A DNA stretch of 64,000 nt, from NCBI GenBank assembly GCA_022113835.1, contig JAILWY010000016.1:809501-873500 (forward strand), read 5' to 3'. This document shows, in pieces, positions 1 to 11,997 of the stretch. This DNA comes from Atopsyche davidsoni (taxonomy: Eukaryota > Arthropoda > Insecta > Trichoptera > Hydrobiosidae). The notes below the pieces were generated by a model. That model was not told the DNA's origin. It ran no database searches and was given only the letters and a program-made list of their open reading frames with translations. Made by a program: the position numbers and the translations under genes. The first letter of the stretch is position 1. Every line of letters starts with the position of its first letter.

Positions 1-753
1 GCGTCCTCTTATTTGGGTGACTTTTTTTCAGTCTTGTCCAAGTAACCGAAGCAAAAGAGGATCCCATTGTCTAGTTGCAGTTCGATTGTCAGTAATGTCG
101 AAAATAATGTTTCTGTGCTCTGACCCAGTGAATCCTTTGCACGCATAATTTTGGCCTATCGATTTAATTCTAATTCCGTATAATCAATAAGCTTTGTTGC
201 ATTGATTGCAACATTTTGAATATTATTTTGTGAGAAGGTATAAAACTCTTCACACTTATTGGACAATAAAAAAATATGGAAAAAAAAACTTGAAACGAAT
301 TGCAAAAAATCCCGCAATAGAGATAATTTTCTTACAAGTACGTTTATGATTTTTTTCTCATATTATAATGGCTTTTATACATATTGTATTTATCATGCGA
401 GTTTTTGAAGGTTTTTTTTATCTATAGTTTTTTATCATACTTGAAAAAAGTATACAGCACTTTTTAAACATTACGAGAAAAATTAATTTTTTATCAACAA
501 TAACGTTTTTCTAATAAAATTAAAAATTAAATCTAATCAAAAGAGATTCTTAATCTAAATACTTAATTTTGATGGTGCAATGCTGCTTACTAGTTTTTAT
601 TTCACTTTGCACGGTTACCGAGGATGTGCCTCTGCGTAGTATGCGATCGTTCTCGACCACATCAGCCACAGAAAAAAAGATTACTTTATGACGTGCCGAC
701 TGTTGCTATGTGTTGAATAAAGAGCACAGTGCCATTCTTTTTTCTTGTTCCAG
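1..753. other. AT-rich sequence upstream of the first dehydrogenase exon
   Basis: No exon can be supported here. The first recognisable dehydrogenase exon begins at 754 with two bases of a split codon, so a short upstream exon carrying the start codon must exist. It may lie here or to the left of the window; I could not pick one out. Confidence 0.4.
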
Positions 754-3700
754 AATTCGCCAGAGTGCCGCTGCAAGAATCCAGACGTTTCATGGTGGAG
801 AGTCTGGTGGCGTCTGGAGCTCCAGACTGGGCCGCAGCAGAGCAGGCCGACATGATGCTAGAAGCAGATCGCCAAGGACACTATAAGCATGGAATTAGAA
901 GTCTCGGTGAGTTACTTTATTCATCCGACACTTTTCGTTTCACCAACCTTTCGGTTTATTTCTACTTTCCTCTAGATTTCATACAGCGCATTCGTGATTA
1001 TGAGAGAAGATATTGGGCACCCTTTTCGTTTCCGGTTGGCCTCTCTCTGGTTCTTTGTCTAACGCCACCTGATTTTCACTGCCTCGCTGAGCCGCTGCTT
1101 GTTGTTTCATTGCCCGCGAAGAAGAACACGAGCCTGGCTGACACTACTATATATTAATTCTCAGCAATGCAGTCGAGCCTCTCGAAAGTCGTGTCCTCGC
1201 AGCTCTTCCGCGTGCGTGCATAACTTATAATTGGTGATGTGTCTGTGGCTGCGTTAATTGTCCAGCACCGGCGCTGGAGGCACTCCGCGGAACATTACCA
1301 GCCAATGCTCCAGCACCTCGCCACCGCCACCGCCACCGCCAGGCGCGGCTCGAGAAGCTGCAGGGATCTCTAAACTTCATCTTTTTATGACCTTGATTTC
1401 GATATGCTTTGAGGAAATCGATTCTCTCGTGAAGCGATGTGAATAATCCTCTAAGCTAAATTCAAACCCACCTCCTGGTTACGCGGCCCTGCCCCCAACC
1501 CTTTCGACCTTCGTGGCCCTGTAACTGAGAGAGAATTTAAATCGTTATATGCAAGTGCGAAGCCGATGCATCTAGTTGCTGGATACAGTATTTAGTTTCA
1601 TCTGTGAATCAGTTATCTATTGAAAACGTGTGTATACACTCTAAACCTGCACGGCCAATAAGAGCGGATTTATTAAATATTGTATAATACTTATTGGAGA
1701 CCTTAATTTATTTTTATTACGGATGATTCTGTATTATATTATTTGCAGTAAAGTAACACCGACAGTTTATTTTAATGATCTATTAAATAGAGTCAAACCT
1801 CGGATTGATCGTAATACGAATTACTCGTACTTTGCTTTCTCTTTAGAATTTCTCGAAAATGTGACAGCATTGTCGTTAAACTAATTCATCGCATGCACTA
1901 CTATACTATTATCCGGGTGTTGCTTTTTTAAAAAATTACACAGTTTTCCTCCTAAATTTCATCTGATGTGAGTGGTTTCTCTGTCTTCTTCTCTTCCTCC
2001 TAAGCTGAGGGGTGTGAAGTAGATCCATCAGTTCGTCGGCGATCCTTCAGGCGGTCCTGGTGATGTTTCGCCACCAATTTTTCAACGTCGTCTTCATTCA
2101 CCCCTAGTCCCGTGGTTATCCCTAAGGGCACAATTTCGATGGTAATTGGACTACAGTTGTCCCCAAAAATAAATGAGGGCTCTCTTGACGACTCCATTCT
2201 AGGCTTTGTCGATATTGTTGGTATTGTGAGACATCTCTCGTATGTTCTCTGGGCCCTTCTCCGAGTGCGGCCCTGGAGGGCTTCTGCCGCTCGGCTGGCG
2301 CTCGGCAGTGCAGGTTCGACTCTTCGGTTCGTAAACCGTGAATAAATAAAACATTCAACTTTAAATAAACAGCTGGTTCGTATTATTCGTATTCCTAATT
2401 GAGCACTGTAGATGTCGGATAACGCAATGTTTCACAGTTCCTGGATATTATTTCCGCTGACAGCGTAAATTTCACATCAATTAAAAAGAAGCTTTATAGA
2501 CAACCGTTAATTGCTGACGCACCTGAGAGTGTAGGAGAGCTAAGTTTGTATGAAAATGTGTAAGTTTAAATATAATCGAATAAAGCTGCTTGATTCATAT
2601 TTTCTTTAAATAATAAGTATGCTCTTTGGAATTTTGTTTGTTTTTCTTTTATTCACATTATTTACCTAAAAAGACAAAGTCAATGAGTACGTAGACCTTG
2701 GTTGCCAAATGACTGCAATGATATGACTACAACCGCCTGTGTACAACCAACAGAGCTGTACGTGAAGGACATCCTCCAGTTCAACTGCAACCCCATGGCG
2801 GTGCCCGTGGTCATCAAGGAGACGCCGGCCACCGCCTGGGTGGACGCCATGGGGGGCCTGGGGGCTCCTGTCGGCTCCTACTGCATGAACCTGGCCGTGT
2901 GGAAAGCCAGAGACGCCGGCGTGGGATGGGTAGTGGCCAAACGTAAGGGCTAGTGAAATTACTAGTTGCACCCCGAGTCTGATACTTAACAATGTCTAGC
3001 TTAATGCGCGTGGAAAATAATATTTTTAAAAATTAAAAAAAACCTTTTGAATTTTTTTTTTAGTTTGATTAAATTATTTTTTATACTTTCCTACTAAATT
3101 CACTAGTTGTTGATGAAAATTATCCACGACAGACTGATTTAATTTGTTATAATTCACATTAACAAGGGAATGCAGTGCTTTATTGATAGCGTGGACCGCG
3201 TCACTGATGATAAATGAATTCCAATTTAGACTGCAACCACTTCGGGCTGGGTGGCTGGTACACGGCGATGGCCATGGAGCAGGGGATGATCGGCATGTGT
3301 CTGACCAACGGACCCCCTGAGATGGTGCCGACGCGAAGCAAAGAGGTGAACTCCCTGCCCACGCCACGCGGTGCAATTTGTAATGCTCCACATTTCAGCA
3401 ACAACTATGAATCTAATATGCAATCTTACGAGCATTGTTATTTAATATATATTTAGCAGATTAACTCGCTCGCATCGGGCGATGTTTGCACTACCCACTT
3501 CAAGGACACCGATTGGAGTTCTTCAGGTACCATGCTCGTTGTCTCTCTTGGTATTTCTGTAACCATTCCCGCACGAAACGACGAGAAAACTCTTACCCAG
3601 ATATTTTTCAGGCTCGGGTTAGTTCGTGTGTATTTTAACGGCTCCCGAAACTTGCAGGCTGCCCTGGCCAGCAGTACCATCGCGGCGGCTGCTCCGGGCG

Positions 3701-5656
3701 CGCTGCGAGACAGCTTCGACCTCAGCATGGATATGACAGCCACTTCGATGGACTACGTAAAACGCGATAATTCTTACATTGTTCATACAGATCGAGAATA
3801 TTAAGAATTAGTTTTACACACAAAAAAATATATGTATAAATTTGCATTCTCAGATATATGTATTACTTTCTTATAAATACAATGCGAAACAAATCTAAGT
3901 ATTTGATAACTAAGTAAATTAAGAACTTAGATTTTATACAATTATTTTACTTCCTGCGCCATCGGCCCATTAGCTCAGTTGGTTAGAGCGTCGTGCTAAT
4001 AACGCGAAGGTCGCGGGTTCGATCCCCTCATGGGCCAATTTTTTTTAAATCTGTACATATTATATTTTTACGTTTTAGATTGAGAACAAGCGTCAAAGAA
4101 ACGAACCACTCCAATATGGTTTTGCACTGGTAAGTTTAATTAAAATTAAGCATTTTCGCTTTGAGGTCTTGGCATCCATCACCTGTGAAATTTGGAATTA
4201 AATATTTTTGAGGTTAACTTGTCCACGGTCTTGTCTTAGGTTTTAGTAATCAGGTTGCTTGTCTCGTTTCAGGATGCTACTGGAGCCATCACTACAGATC
4301 CTAATGAGGCTTTCAAAGAAGGCAAATTATGTCCTTTGGGAGGTGAAGAAGAAACGTCTGGATATAAAGGATACGCACTAGCACTTCTTTTTGATATCTT
4401 ATGTGGAGTTTGTTCAGGTTAGAAATTAACAGACAATCATGAATGTATATATTTTAAGTGATAATAAAGATAAATTCTCTGTCCAGAATCATGAGAATCT
4501 AGATTAAAATATTACGGATTAGTAAAAAAAAGATAAAGACCACCTCTAGACGCGCCGAAATGTCTAAATGCATGGCACAAAAAAACAAACCAAACAATAT
4601 GTAGTTGCTGAAAATAATCAGTGCCATTTCAGAGGCGTAAACGTTACAAGCACAAACTCCAAAGGAAAAATCTGGATGAAAAGATGATTACAAATACAGT
4701 ATTTAGTGGGTAGAAACCTAACGAAATATGTATTTATTTAAAATTAATGCCTTCGTTTGCTTCCAAGCTCATTCTTTTTCTCGTGCACCAGCACGAATAC
4801 ATCCCAAGTCACCTGGTCAATGTTTGACTACTTATTTCAAAAGAAGCTTAGCCTTATACAAAATACATTTAGGATTTAGAACTAAACTTCAAAATATGCT
4901 CTTCTTATTTATTATTAAGTCGTATTTAAGACCAGTGATATTTGTTGCAGGAGCCAAAAGTGGACCTCATATACCACCTCGAATACAGCGAGGTGTCGGG
5001 ATCCATCCTCATATGGGGCAGTGCTTCATAGCTTTGAACCCCAACGCATTTTCTCCTGGCTTTGACTCTAGACTAACCAACTTACTGAATTCCATCAGGG
5101 ATTTATCACCGGTTTGTCATTATACTTCTATGAACTTATGTAAGCGCCCTATCATACGATACCTGATCTGAACATCCAGTTTCGTCGTAGCCTAAGCTAT
5201 TGGATAACCTGTCCGTGTCGGATGTATTGGCAGAAATAAGGATCTATCATCGAGTTCAGATGAATCCAGTGTCTAGTGAATAAACAATTTTAATTCACTA
5301 GCTATGAAATTTTGACAGAGATTGTTGATTTTATTCCCATTCTAATCAGGAAAAACTAAAACTGTCAAGCCTGTTTCAGTTTGGCTCAAAAACATATTAC
5401 TTAAAATTATGGAAGTATACTTACAAGCTGTGGAGATTTTTTGTCCAGATTAAAATGTATTTAAATATTTTGGTGTTTCTAGGCAAACAGCCATCGGCGG
5501 GTCTTAATACCAGGAGATAAGGAAAAAGCTGCAACCACTAAAGCCGACTCTGATATGGTCGTAACTTATGACAAGAAACAAATAGAGAGCTGTCTAACCC
5601 TCAGCAAATCCTTGGGGGTTAGAGAATTATCATATGTCTCTGGATCATTCCCTTGA
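754..5656 (+). CDS. Malate/L-lactate dehydrogenase family oxidoreductase, copy 1 (5' partial)
   Basis: NAD(P)-dependent 2-hydroxyacid dehydrogenase of the Ldh2/MdhC/YlbC type, a fold distinct from classical lactate dehydrogenase and probably cytosolic. Exons: 754-906, 2754-2942, 3230-3345, 3658-3756, 4079-4129, 4273-4417, 4951-5111, 5483-5656. They give 362 codons after the split first codon. All but the first match copy 2 in length and phase. Family motifs seen: GHYKHGIRSL (catalytic-His region), ATAWVDAMGGLGAPVG, HCNHFGLGGWYTA, PTRSKE, LCPLGGEEETSGYKGYA and VLIPGDKE near the end. Exon 4 is divergent: the GTNPIAFGAP stretch seen in copy 2 and relatives is replaced by ASSTIAAAAP. Exons 1-4 are GC-rich and exons 5-8 AT-rich, which is odd for one gene. 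The last donor (GTTTGT) is weak. No in-frame stop was found. The start exon is missing; function could be reduced. Confidence 0.85.
1318..1343 (+). repeat. (CCACCG)n short repeat
   Basis: Short CCACCG-type simple repeat in a small GC-rich island (about 1250-1370) inside intron 1 of dehydrogenase copy 1. It could be a remnant of coding DNA, but no splice-supported exon was found. Confidence 0.5.
2000..2345 (-). pseudogene. Tigger/pogo-type transposase C-terminal fragment
   Basis: The minus strand reads through a stretch containing GLGVNEDDVEKLVAKHH, close to the acidic tail motif after the DDE domain of Tigger/Jerky transposases (VxEDDIEELVEDH type). It continues to a stop at 2000. Upstream the frame shifts near 2195, where a second frame carries the preceding residues. 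This is a broken relic in intron 1 of dehydrogenase copy 1. Identification rests on remembered family consensus. Confidence 0.45.
3964..4037 (+). tRNA. tRNA-Ile (anticodon AAT)
   Basis: A complete 74-nt cloverleaf. The acceptor stem GGCCCAT pairs with ATGGGCC, followed by discriminator A. The D-arm is TAGCTCAGTTGGTTAGAGC. The anticodon loop CTAATAA carries AAT at 3998-4000, with stem TCGTG/CGCGA. The T-loop is TTCGATC. One T-stem pair is broken (C4014 opposite T4028), so this may be a slightly decayed copy. A run of T follows immediately, as expected for a Pol III terminator. It lies in the intron between exons 4 and 5 of dehydrogenase copy 1, on the same strand. Confidence 0.93.
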
Positions 5657-7505
5657 AATAATAATTAGCATATAATCAAAATTACTTTCTTCCAGAGCCA
5701 GTTTTTTACCAATGTATCTTATAATTTAATATATGTCTATAAAGTAAAAGTAAATTAAATATTGAACCTTTTCATTGAACCGAACTAGGTTATGTTAACC
5801 AGTAGGAATCAGTCAGAGGCAATGCAGCTGTGTCCGCCTGCCTTGATGCATTTTCGACAATTGTCATGTTGTATGTGGAAAAATCACAGAAAATCTAAAT
5901 CACAACATTTATTAAGAGATATTTCTTTCCCTTTAAACATAGAACCAATATTAGAATTTGACTCCATCCATTTTATTCAAGTCTGGGACTGGCCACTGGA
6001 CCATAAGCCGTTGTTAGATTTGGCCCTGTCCACTGATAAGGGTGGATGAAGAATTCACGAGCTATGTTTCCTTGCAGAGACTTAAACTACTATAAATAAT
6101 GAAATAGAAAAAAATGATCAATATTTTCAGGGTACAATGTTTATTAAAGTAATATATACAAATAAAGTGGACGCATGAATCATACACTAAAAAGAGTTGA
6201 TACATAAACAAAAAATATCACTTTAAATCTTAAATTAAAAACAATAGTAAGTCAGTCCCTTGGAGGATAATGTACTGAGATCACATTTAATATGTATGCG
6301 GGAGCCTCGGTATTTCAACTTTTTATTTTATGAAAATAAAGTATTGAAGTAATATATGTACTTTTGCAATTTATCCTTTTATATTTATTAAATTTTCTTT
6401 ATTTTTAAAATAAATTGGCTTTATTTAATCTTTGATAAGCAAGACGAGCAAAAATATTGATATTATAAAATATTTCAAATATTATACATAAACTTCTTAT
6501 TTAAAGTCAGTCAGATGACTTGATATATTCTAAGTTTGCTCTTTTATGGTCTTTTTTTATTGAAAAATTAAAAATCAAGTGACATACATATATAACATTA
6601 GCTTATTTAAGTATAGTACCTATATGCCGATATGTCAGTATTTTTATTGATCATTTTATGTTCCTATTGATAATCGGACAAAAATCACACATAGCTGTCA
6701 CCTGACAGGAAAGAAAATTATGTTTTGTGTGAATACAAGGGAAATAAAAATACGAGCTCTGACTGTGAGCCCTCATTATGACAAGAGATCATGGTAAATG
6801 CTAAAGTAGACTTATTTGCTAGTTAGCTTTTTATAACATTAGTAAATATTTGATTATTTCCATTTGACTGTCCCATGAATTCTAATGGATGTTATATATA
6901 TAATTTTCAAATAGATAGATTTAGTAAAATAAATGCCTAGCATCCTTACAAAGATTTTTTCCAAAATTTATGTGTAATTGCATGTGGATATTATATATTT
7001 TCTTATTATAAAAAACAACCTTCGTTAAAGTAAAATAAATGACCTGCATCTTTATATAGATATATACACATTTTTTAGATTTACAAGGTTAATCTATATT
7101 CTAAATTTATATATAATTGCATATACATACTTTATAAGTATTAAAAAGAAAACCTTTGATGGGTTTATTTATTTTCTTTTTAAATGTTTGCGTATTAATC
7201 ATGATGTTCATGATGATCATATTAGTAATAATATAATAAACCCGTAATGGGTAATAAATACGCATCTGATTGACGTTCAATCCAAAAAAATAGACATACG
7301 TATTAATCATGACTTGACGCGATAACTTGGCTTGAAAAAATAAATATACCCAGTAACTTGTGGAACTTTCATTTCATTTCCATGTAAGCAGTTATAATTC
7401 TATATAAGAAGCAAAGAGTGTGAAAAATCTTTGAAGACATAACACTAATATTTTTGGAAAATACATAGAAAAAACGCATGCCTTCTTTACGCTTGATTCA
7501 TTAAA
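5657..7505. other. AT-rich intergenic spacer
   Basis: Downstream of dehydrogenase copy 1. An open stretch at 5792-6049 has no family resemblance or splice context. The rest is strongly AT-rich without recognisable genes. Confidence 0.5.
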
Positions 7506-7509
7506 TTAA

Positions 7510-7965
7510 CACACTAAAGGCGGGGCGGGTACTAGTACCCGTTCCGCGGACTACGGCCTGAAGGCGGGGCACGGGGCGCATATTAATACGTTTTTGAATG
7601 TGTTTATTCTAAAAGTCATTTTATTCATTAGGTTTACAGCTCGTAATGTTTGTTTAGGACTCGTCAACGTTACTTCTACCAATACTGTCCAGTGATTCTG
7701 AACAAAGTGGCAATGAAGAAGTGGAGTGGTCAGAGAATGATAATCCTCCAATTATTGAACAATTTTTTAGGACAAAGTGGTGTTGTTGTGATGCCAAGTA
7801 ATCCGCAAAGTGTGTATGAAGTGGTTCAACTTTTTATAGGAAACAATTTATTTGACTACTTGCAAATCAAAGAGTGTATAGACTAGATTTCACACGTGCA
7901 ATTTTACGCGAATTTCGTCCGCTTCGCACATCAGTTTAGTCAATTTGGTACCCGCCTAAAGTGTG
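7510..7965 (+). mobile_element. piggyBac-type element, internally deleted
   Basis: The ends are CACACTAAAGGCGGG and, reading inwards from the other side, CACACTTTAGGCGGGTACC. TTAA flanks each side (7506-7509 and 7966-7969), the target duplication of piggyBac elements. The 456-bp interior keeps a short remnant resembling a transposase N-terminus: an acidic stretch (SSDSEQSGNEEVEWSEND) and, in another frame, SVYEVVQLFIGNNLFDYL. The catalytic domain is absent, so the element is non-autonomous. Confidence 0.8.
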
Positions 7966-7986
7966 TTAACCAGAAATTGATGTAAA

Positions 7987-9901
7987 TTATTCAATTTCAA
8001 TAACTTTACTAGAAGCTAAATACGCTTTTTTTCTTCTTACTATCAAGCCACTTGGATTCAAGCAGCGCTGCAATTTACCAGAAACGGCGTCGTCCATTAT
8101 TTTAGCGATTTCTTTGCGAACCAACATGTTATCGCCATTTGACAAGTTTTTGAAATTTGGTAAATATGACAGAAGAAACTGACGGTCTAGGTCTTTCTCG
8201 GGATCCGTTTCGATATCATAAAATTTACTATTTTCTGAAATCAGGCTATCCTGAAGGAGCATAAAATGATTTTCAAGCTCTGGTTTCATGTCAGTTGCTA
8301 TGTTATTTGCAGGCTGTGAGTCAACAATATCCATTTGCTCCTTTTTGGAAATCAAGGTTCCATCTTCTTCCCTAAAATAAATTATAGCTTTAGTGATGAC
8401 TCATAGAATTTTAGATATTTTGAATGGCCACCATCCACTGGAATATGACTTGTTTTTCACACATACTCCGAATCTAGAACTTAAAGTCAACCCATAAATT
8501 TGCTAATTAATCTCAATGTACCGATAAGTTATTTTTACATTGCTGCCACGAGTATTATCAATGATGGCGTTCAAAATGTATTTTTAAATCAATTGGAATA
8601 TAAGCTTAATTCTACAATAAGGATTTTATAACTATTATGTTCTCGGGTGTCATATTGCATTTCTTCTAACGTTTTTTAAATTGTAGATTTCGAATTGCAG
8701 AAGTTGGCCCCAGTTCCAGCACCTAACTGCCGAAACCAACAAACAAGAAATGCGGAATAATATCCGAGAATGTAGTTTTTATAAAAGCAAAGGCTACCAA
8801 AACTTACAAACACAATAAGATTTTTTTAATGATATAATGAATAAACAATAGTATTCAAGCAAAGCAGGGTGCTACATGAACCTTCAGAGAGGCTGTATAG
8901 GTTTACTTGTGCATTTGGGGGCTTTACCTACAACAGATTAGAGGAAGTATTTGGAGTGAGCTTTTGCTTGGGATCCAAGGTGTATAAATTTAATTGTCAG
9001 TCATCTAGCTGGACACCATAATTAATCAAAACGTTAAATGTTAAGAAATCATAAAAGTATTTTCAAAAGTAAACAGCTTTGTGATGTGTAAGGTAAGAAA
9101 TCTAATTAACTTACTTAATTTGTGGGAAATACTCCAGCAGGAAGTTAAGTTGGTTGAAGTGAACATACTCTTTGCGATTTCTTGTAGCACCAAGATTTTT
9201 AGCCGATTCTTCTCGAAAGCGTAGCTCTCTTTTGAATGCATCTTTTAGCGACTTCCATTTTTTCTTCAAATCTGCAACTAGAAATAAAAGAAGTAATTTA
9301 AATTCATAAATAACCCTAAGGAAGAGCAGTCGCAGATCCAGGTCAAAATATCTCCCCAAGTCGTGTCAAAAATTGGTGAAAAACAAATTAAATTAATTTC
9401 ATAAACTAATTTATTATTTAAATTAAATAAGTTATACATATATAAGAAAAATAATGTTGGATTCTGGGGTGTTTGGATATGATTATCCGTCGTGACATCC
9501 AACCCGGTCGTCATTATTAGGTTAGTAAAATAAGAAAGACCGAGGCTCAATTTGGATAACAGAATACATTACTCAAAAAAATACAAAGAGAATACGTGAA
9601 TAGTCAAATAAAATGAAATATTTATAATATTATTAAAAATAAAAGCACAATCAAAATAAAAATGACTTTTCATAACTTTGTAAGTTTGGAAAAGTTTGGA
9701 AAGTTTAAAAAAATCGGCATCGGAATTTTGGTTACCGGCGAGACGTTGTCCTTGGAAGTTCAATTGGTGCCAATTTTCCGTCATGCAAATTCCGACTTGG
9801 TCCCAAAGTTCTTCGCTAAGCGGGGAACTTTTTTCCAACTTTCTCGTGTATAGCGCAGGCCGAATTTTCATTTCATCAATAAACTTGTCCGTGTCGAACA
9901 T
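7987..9901 (-). CDS. MADF-BESS domain protein
   Basis: Three exons on the minus strand: 9901-9736, 9277-9115 and 8371-7987, giving 237 aa with consistent phases (1, then 2) and GT-AG introns. The N-terminal MADF domain (about residues 5-100) starts FIDEMKIRPALYTRK, has SEELWDQVG, and crosses the first intron into VADLKKKWKSLKDAFKREL, then FNQLNFLLEYFP. A BESS motif (about residues 155-200) is seen as DLDRQFLLSYLPNFKNL followed by RKEIAKIMDDAV. The family (Adf-1-like) binds DNA through MADF, a Myb/SANT-like fold, and other proteins through BESS, so a nuclear transcriptional regulator is likely. The start has A at -3. It lies between the two dehydrogenase genes on the opposite strand, with no evident functional link. 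A domesticated transposon-accessory origin is possible. Confidence 0.85.
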
Positions 9902-10568
9902 TGTTGGGCGATATATTGCTGTCGATAAATGTGAAAACTATGTATATTAAACTTTTTTTCTATCACAACGCGCACACACGCCTCTCACTAATGTTGGCGC
10001 GAAGCAGACTGTCGCAGGACCTCTTTTCTAATTTTCACGTGCGTTGCAGCTTCTCTCTTCTTTCGCGTGGAGATACTATCTTTTTATTCATTCCTTTCTC
10101 AGGTTTGTATACAAGTTCGCCGCTGTCAAGATTTTACTACTAACGCAAATTTTGGCGACACAGTCGCGCGACCGCCGTCGTAATTTCATTGAGTGTTTCA
10201 TATCTTTTTCACAGCGACCAACCCAAAAACATTTCAGAAAAAAATTGGAAATTTATTTTTTTAAAATGAAAGTATATTTTAAAGAAACAAATTAGATTAA
10301 ATGGTAATTAAAATTAAAAAATGACATTTTAACCTAAAATAATGTTGCCATAAGCCCAGTGCAGCTTTCCCCCCCGCAAGTAAAAAATAAAATCGATTGA
10401 TTTCAGATATTTAGCTCCTTAGTGAGGCCGTGAAAAAAATCGCTCCGCTTAATATTGTCAATAAATGTATAACTAGCGAATGCCTGGTCTGTGGGGGATA
10501 ATTTATACTGTGGCAGCATCGGAGCAGCGAGGGCGCCTGCACTTGGCGTATCGAAGAACGCTGCACGC

Positions 10569-10963
10569 CAGGGGTCGCCAACCCAAATAATCTCACGGAC
10601 CACTTTGGAAATCCACCATAACTCCGCGGGCCGCATATAAAATTATACACCCCCATATTAGATTTTTTGGAGTGAAAAATTGAAACATAATGAGTTATTA
10701 TTATTATTCTTACTTGTAAACATAGATTATATAATAATAATGATACTAAACGTACATCGTAAATAAATAAATAACACTAAAAATTAAATATAAAAATATT
10801 TTTTTTTTTAAATTTAAAAGAAGTTATTACCTGGCTGCTGTTGTTTTAAATATGTTGTTGAAGTACAATACATTGGTTTTTACTACCTTAGGCCATTATA
10901 AAATAAATATATTTTGAAAAGTGTGATGAATCTCGCGGGCCGGAAAATGTTGGCCACGCCCGC
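10569..10963 (+). mobile_element. hAT-like MITE
   Basis: One end reads CAGGGGTCGCCAACC followed by GC-rich GCGGGCCGCAT blocks. The other end has CGCGGGCCGGAAAATGTTGG, then a degraded inverted copy of the terminus. This layout is typical of short hAT-derived elements widespread in insects. No transposase is present and no clear 8-bp duplication was found. Confidence 0.5.
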
Positions 10964-11111
10964 CCGCGATGCCGCCAAGAGATACAAATTCCTTACGTAG
11001 AGGCATTTTGTATCTTTTACGAAATAGCTTTGATGGTAATTTTTGGTAATTGACACTCAATAAAATGATACTATCAATACTAAGAAGTTTTAATGTAATG
11101 CTTATATACTA

Positions 11112-11141
11112 TATATATTATACACACACACACACACACAA
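11112..11141 (+). repeat. TA/CA microsatellite
   Basis: Compound dinucleotide run, TA then (CA)n, in the spacer upstream of dehydrogenase copy 2. Confidence 0.8.
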
Positions 11142-11997
11142 CATTGAACAAAGCAAAAGTAGACTAGCGGTAGAAAATAATTGAAAATCCATTGTCAAGA
11201 AATGTTATTGCTTCCTGTACGCAATTCGCATTCATCCAGTGACTAGTGAGTTGTTTACCATAAAGAAGTGTGTCAAGTTACTTTACAAACATTAATGTGA
11301 GCAAGTTTATGGTGTTAAATAAAAACTAAAAGTAGGTGCGCGCGAGGGGCGAGGGCCTCCCTTCGTGGGAGTGCGGGCGAGCCTTGAGTCGCTTGCTGAA
11401 AACAATCTTTTGAAGTCTATTATTATTATTAAAATTAAAAAAATATATTATACACGAGAGCCCAATTTATCAGTCTCTCATTCCCTTATTATGACAAGAA
11501 ATGTTCTTGTTTTCTGTTATCATTTTTTTATCTCTCGAGTGCTGAAAGTGAAAACATCAACTAACGTCAGTCCAATCTGTTTCTAATAGCTAAGTCCACA
11601 GCATGATTCTCACTATAGTTTATGTCTAGAATAAAACATCCAAAATGATTTATTTTCTTTTGGTTTCATTTAGAAGAGATTTTGTTTGATGTTTGACGTT
11701 TGATGCACCGAGCTCAATGAGAAACTAACCTATATTTTGAGTGGATTTAGAATCAGCTGTTTCTAAATTTACGAATCTGACATAACCTTGAAACTAGTGT
11801 CAAGTGCCGGCAGCTTCTCGTAACACACCGATTAACATAATTAATAAGTGCATTTATATTGTACCAATATTTTGTGGCAGAATATAATTTATTTCTGATG
11901 AGTTTATCGCATGTTTGACAGTATTTTTTTGTGAGGTTTTTTTTATCGGTGTCAGGTTATCGGTTTATTATCAATCAGATGTCTGGGTGACATTTGA

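Larger units (their letters stand above)
10144..11997. other. Spacer between the MADF-BESS gene and dehydrogenase copy 2
   Basis: Contains a hAT-like MITE (listed separately), an A/T-rich stretch, a TA/CA microsatellite at about 11112-11141 and a small GC-rich island at about 11338-11395 with no splice-supported exon. A minus-strand open stretch at 10403-10560 is unrecognised. Confidence 0.45.

Noticed and set aside
729..1157. Unspliced reading of the first dehydrogenase exon as a 142-residue protein
   Set aside because: Only 754-906 matches the family; the donor CTCG|GTGAGT and the paralogue's exon end show the rest is intron.
10403..10656. Two overlapping minus-strand open stretches
   Set aside because: They overlap the end of a hAT-like MITE and show no family resemblance or introns.
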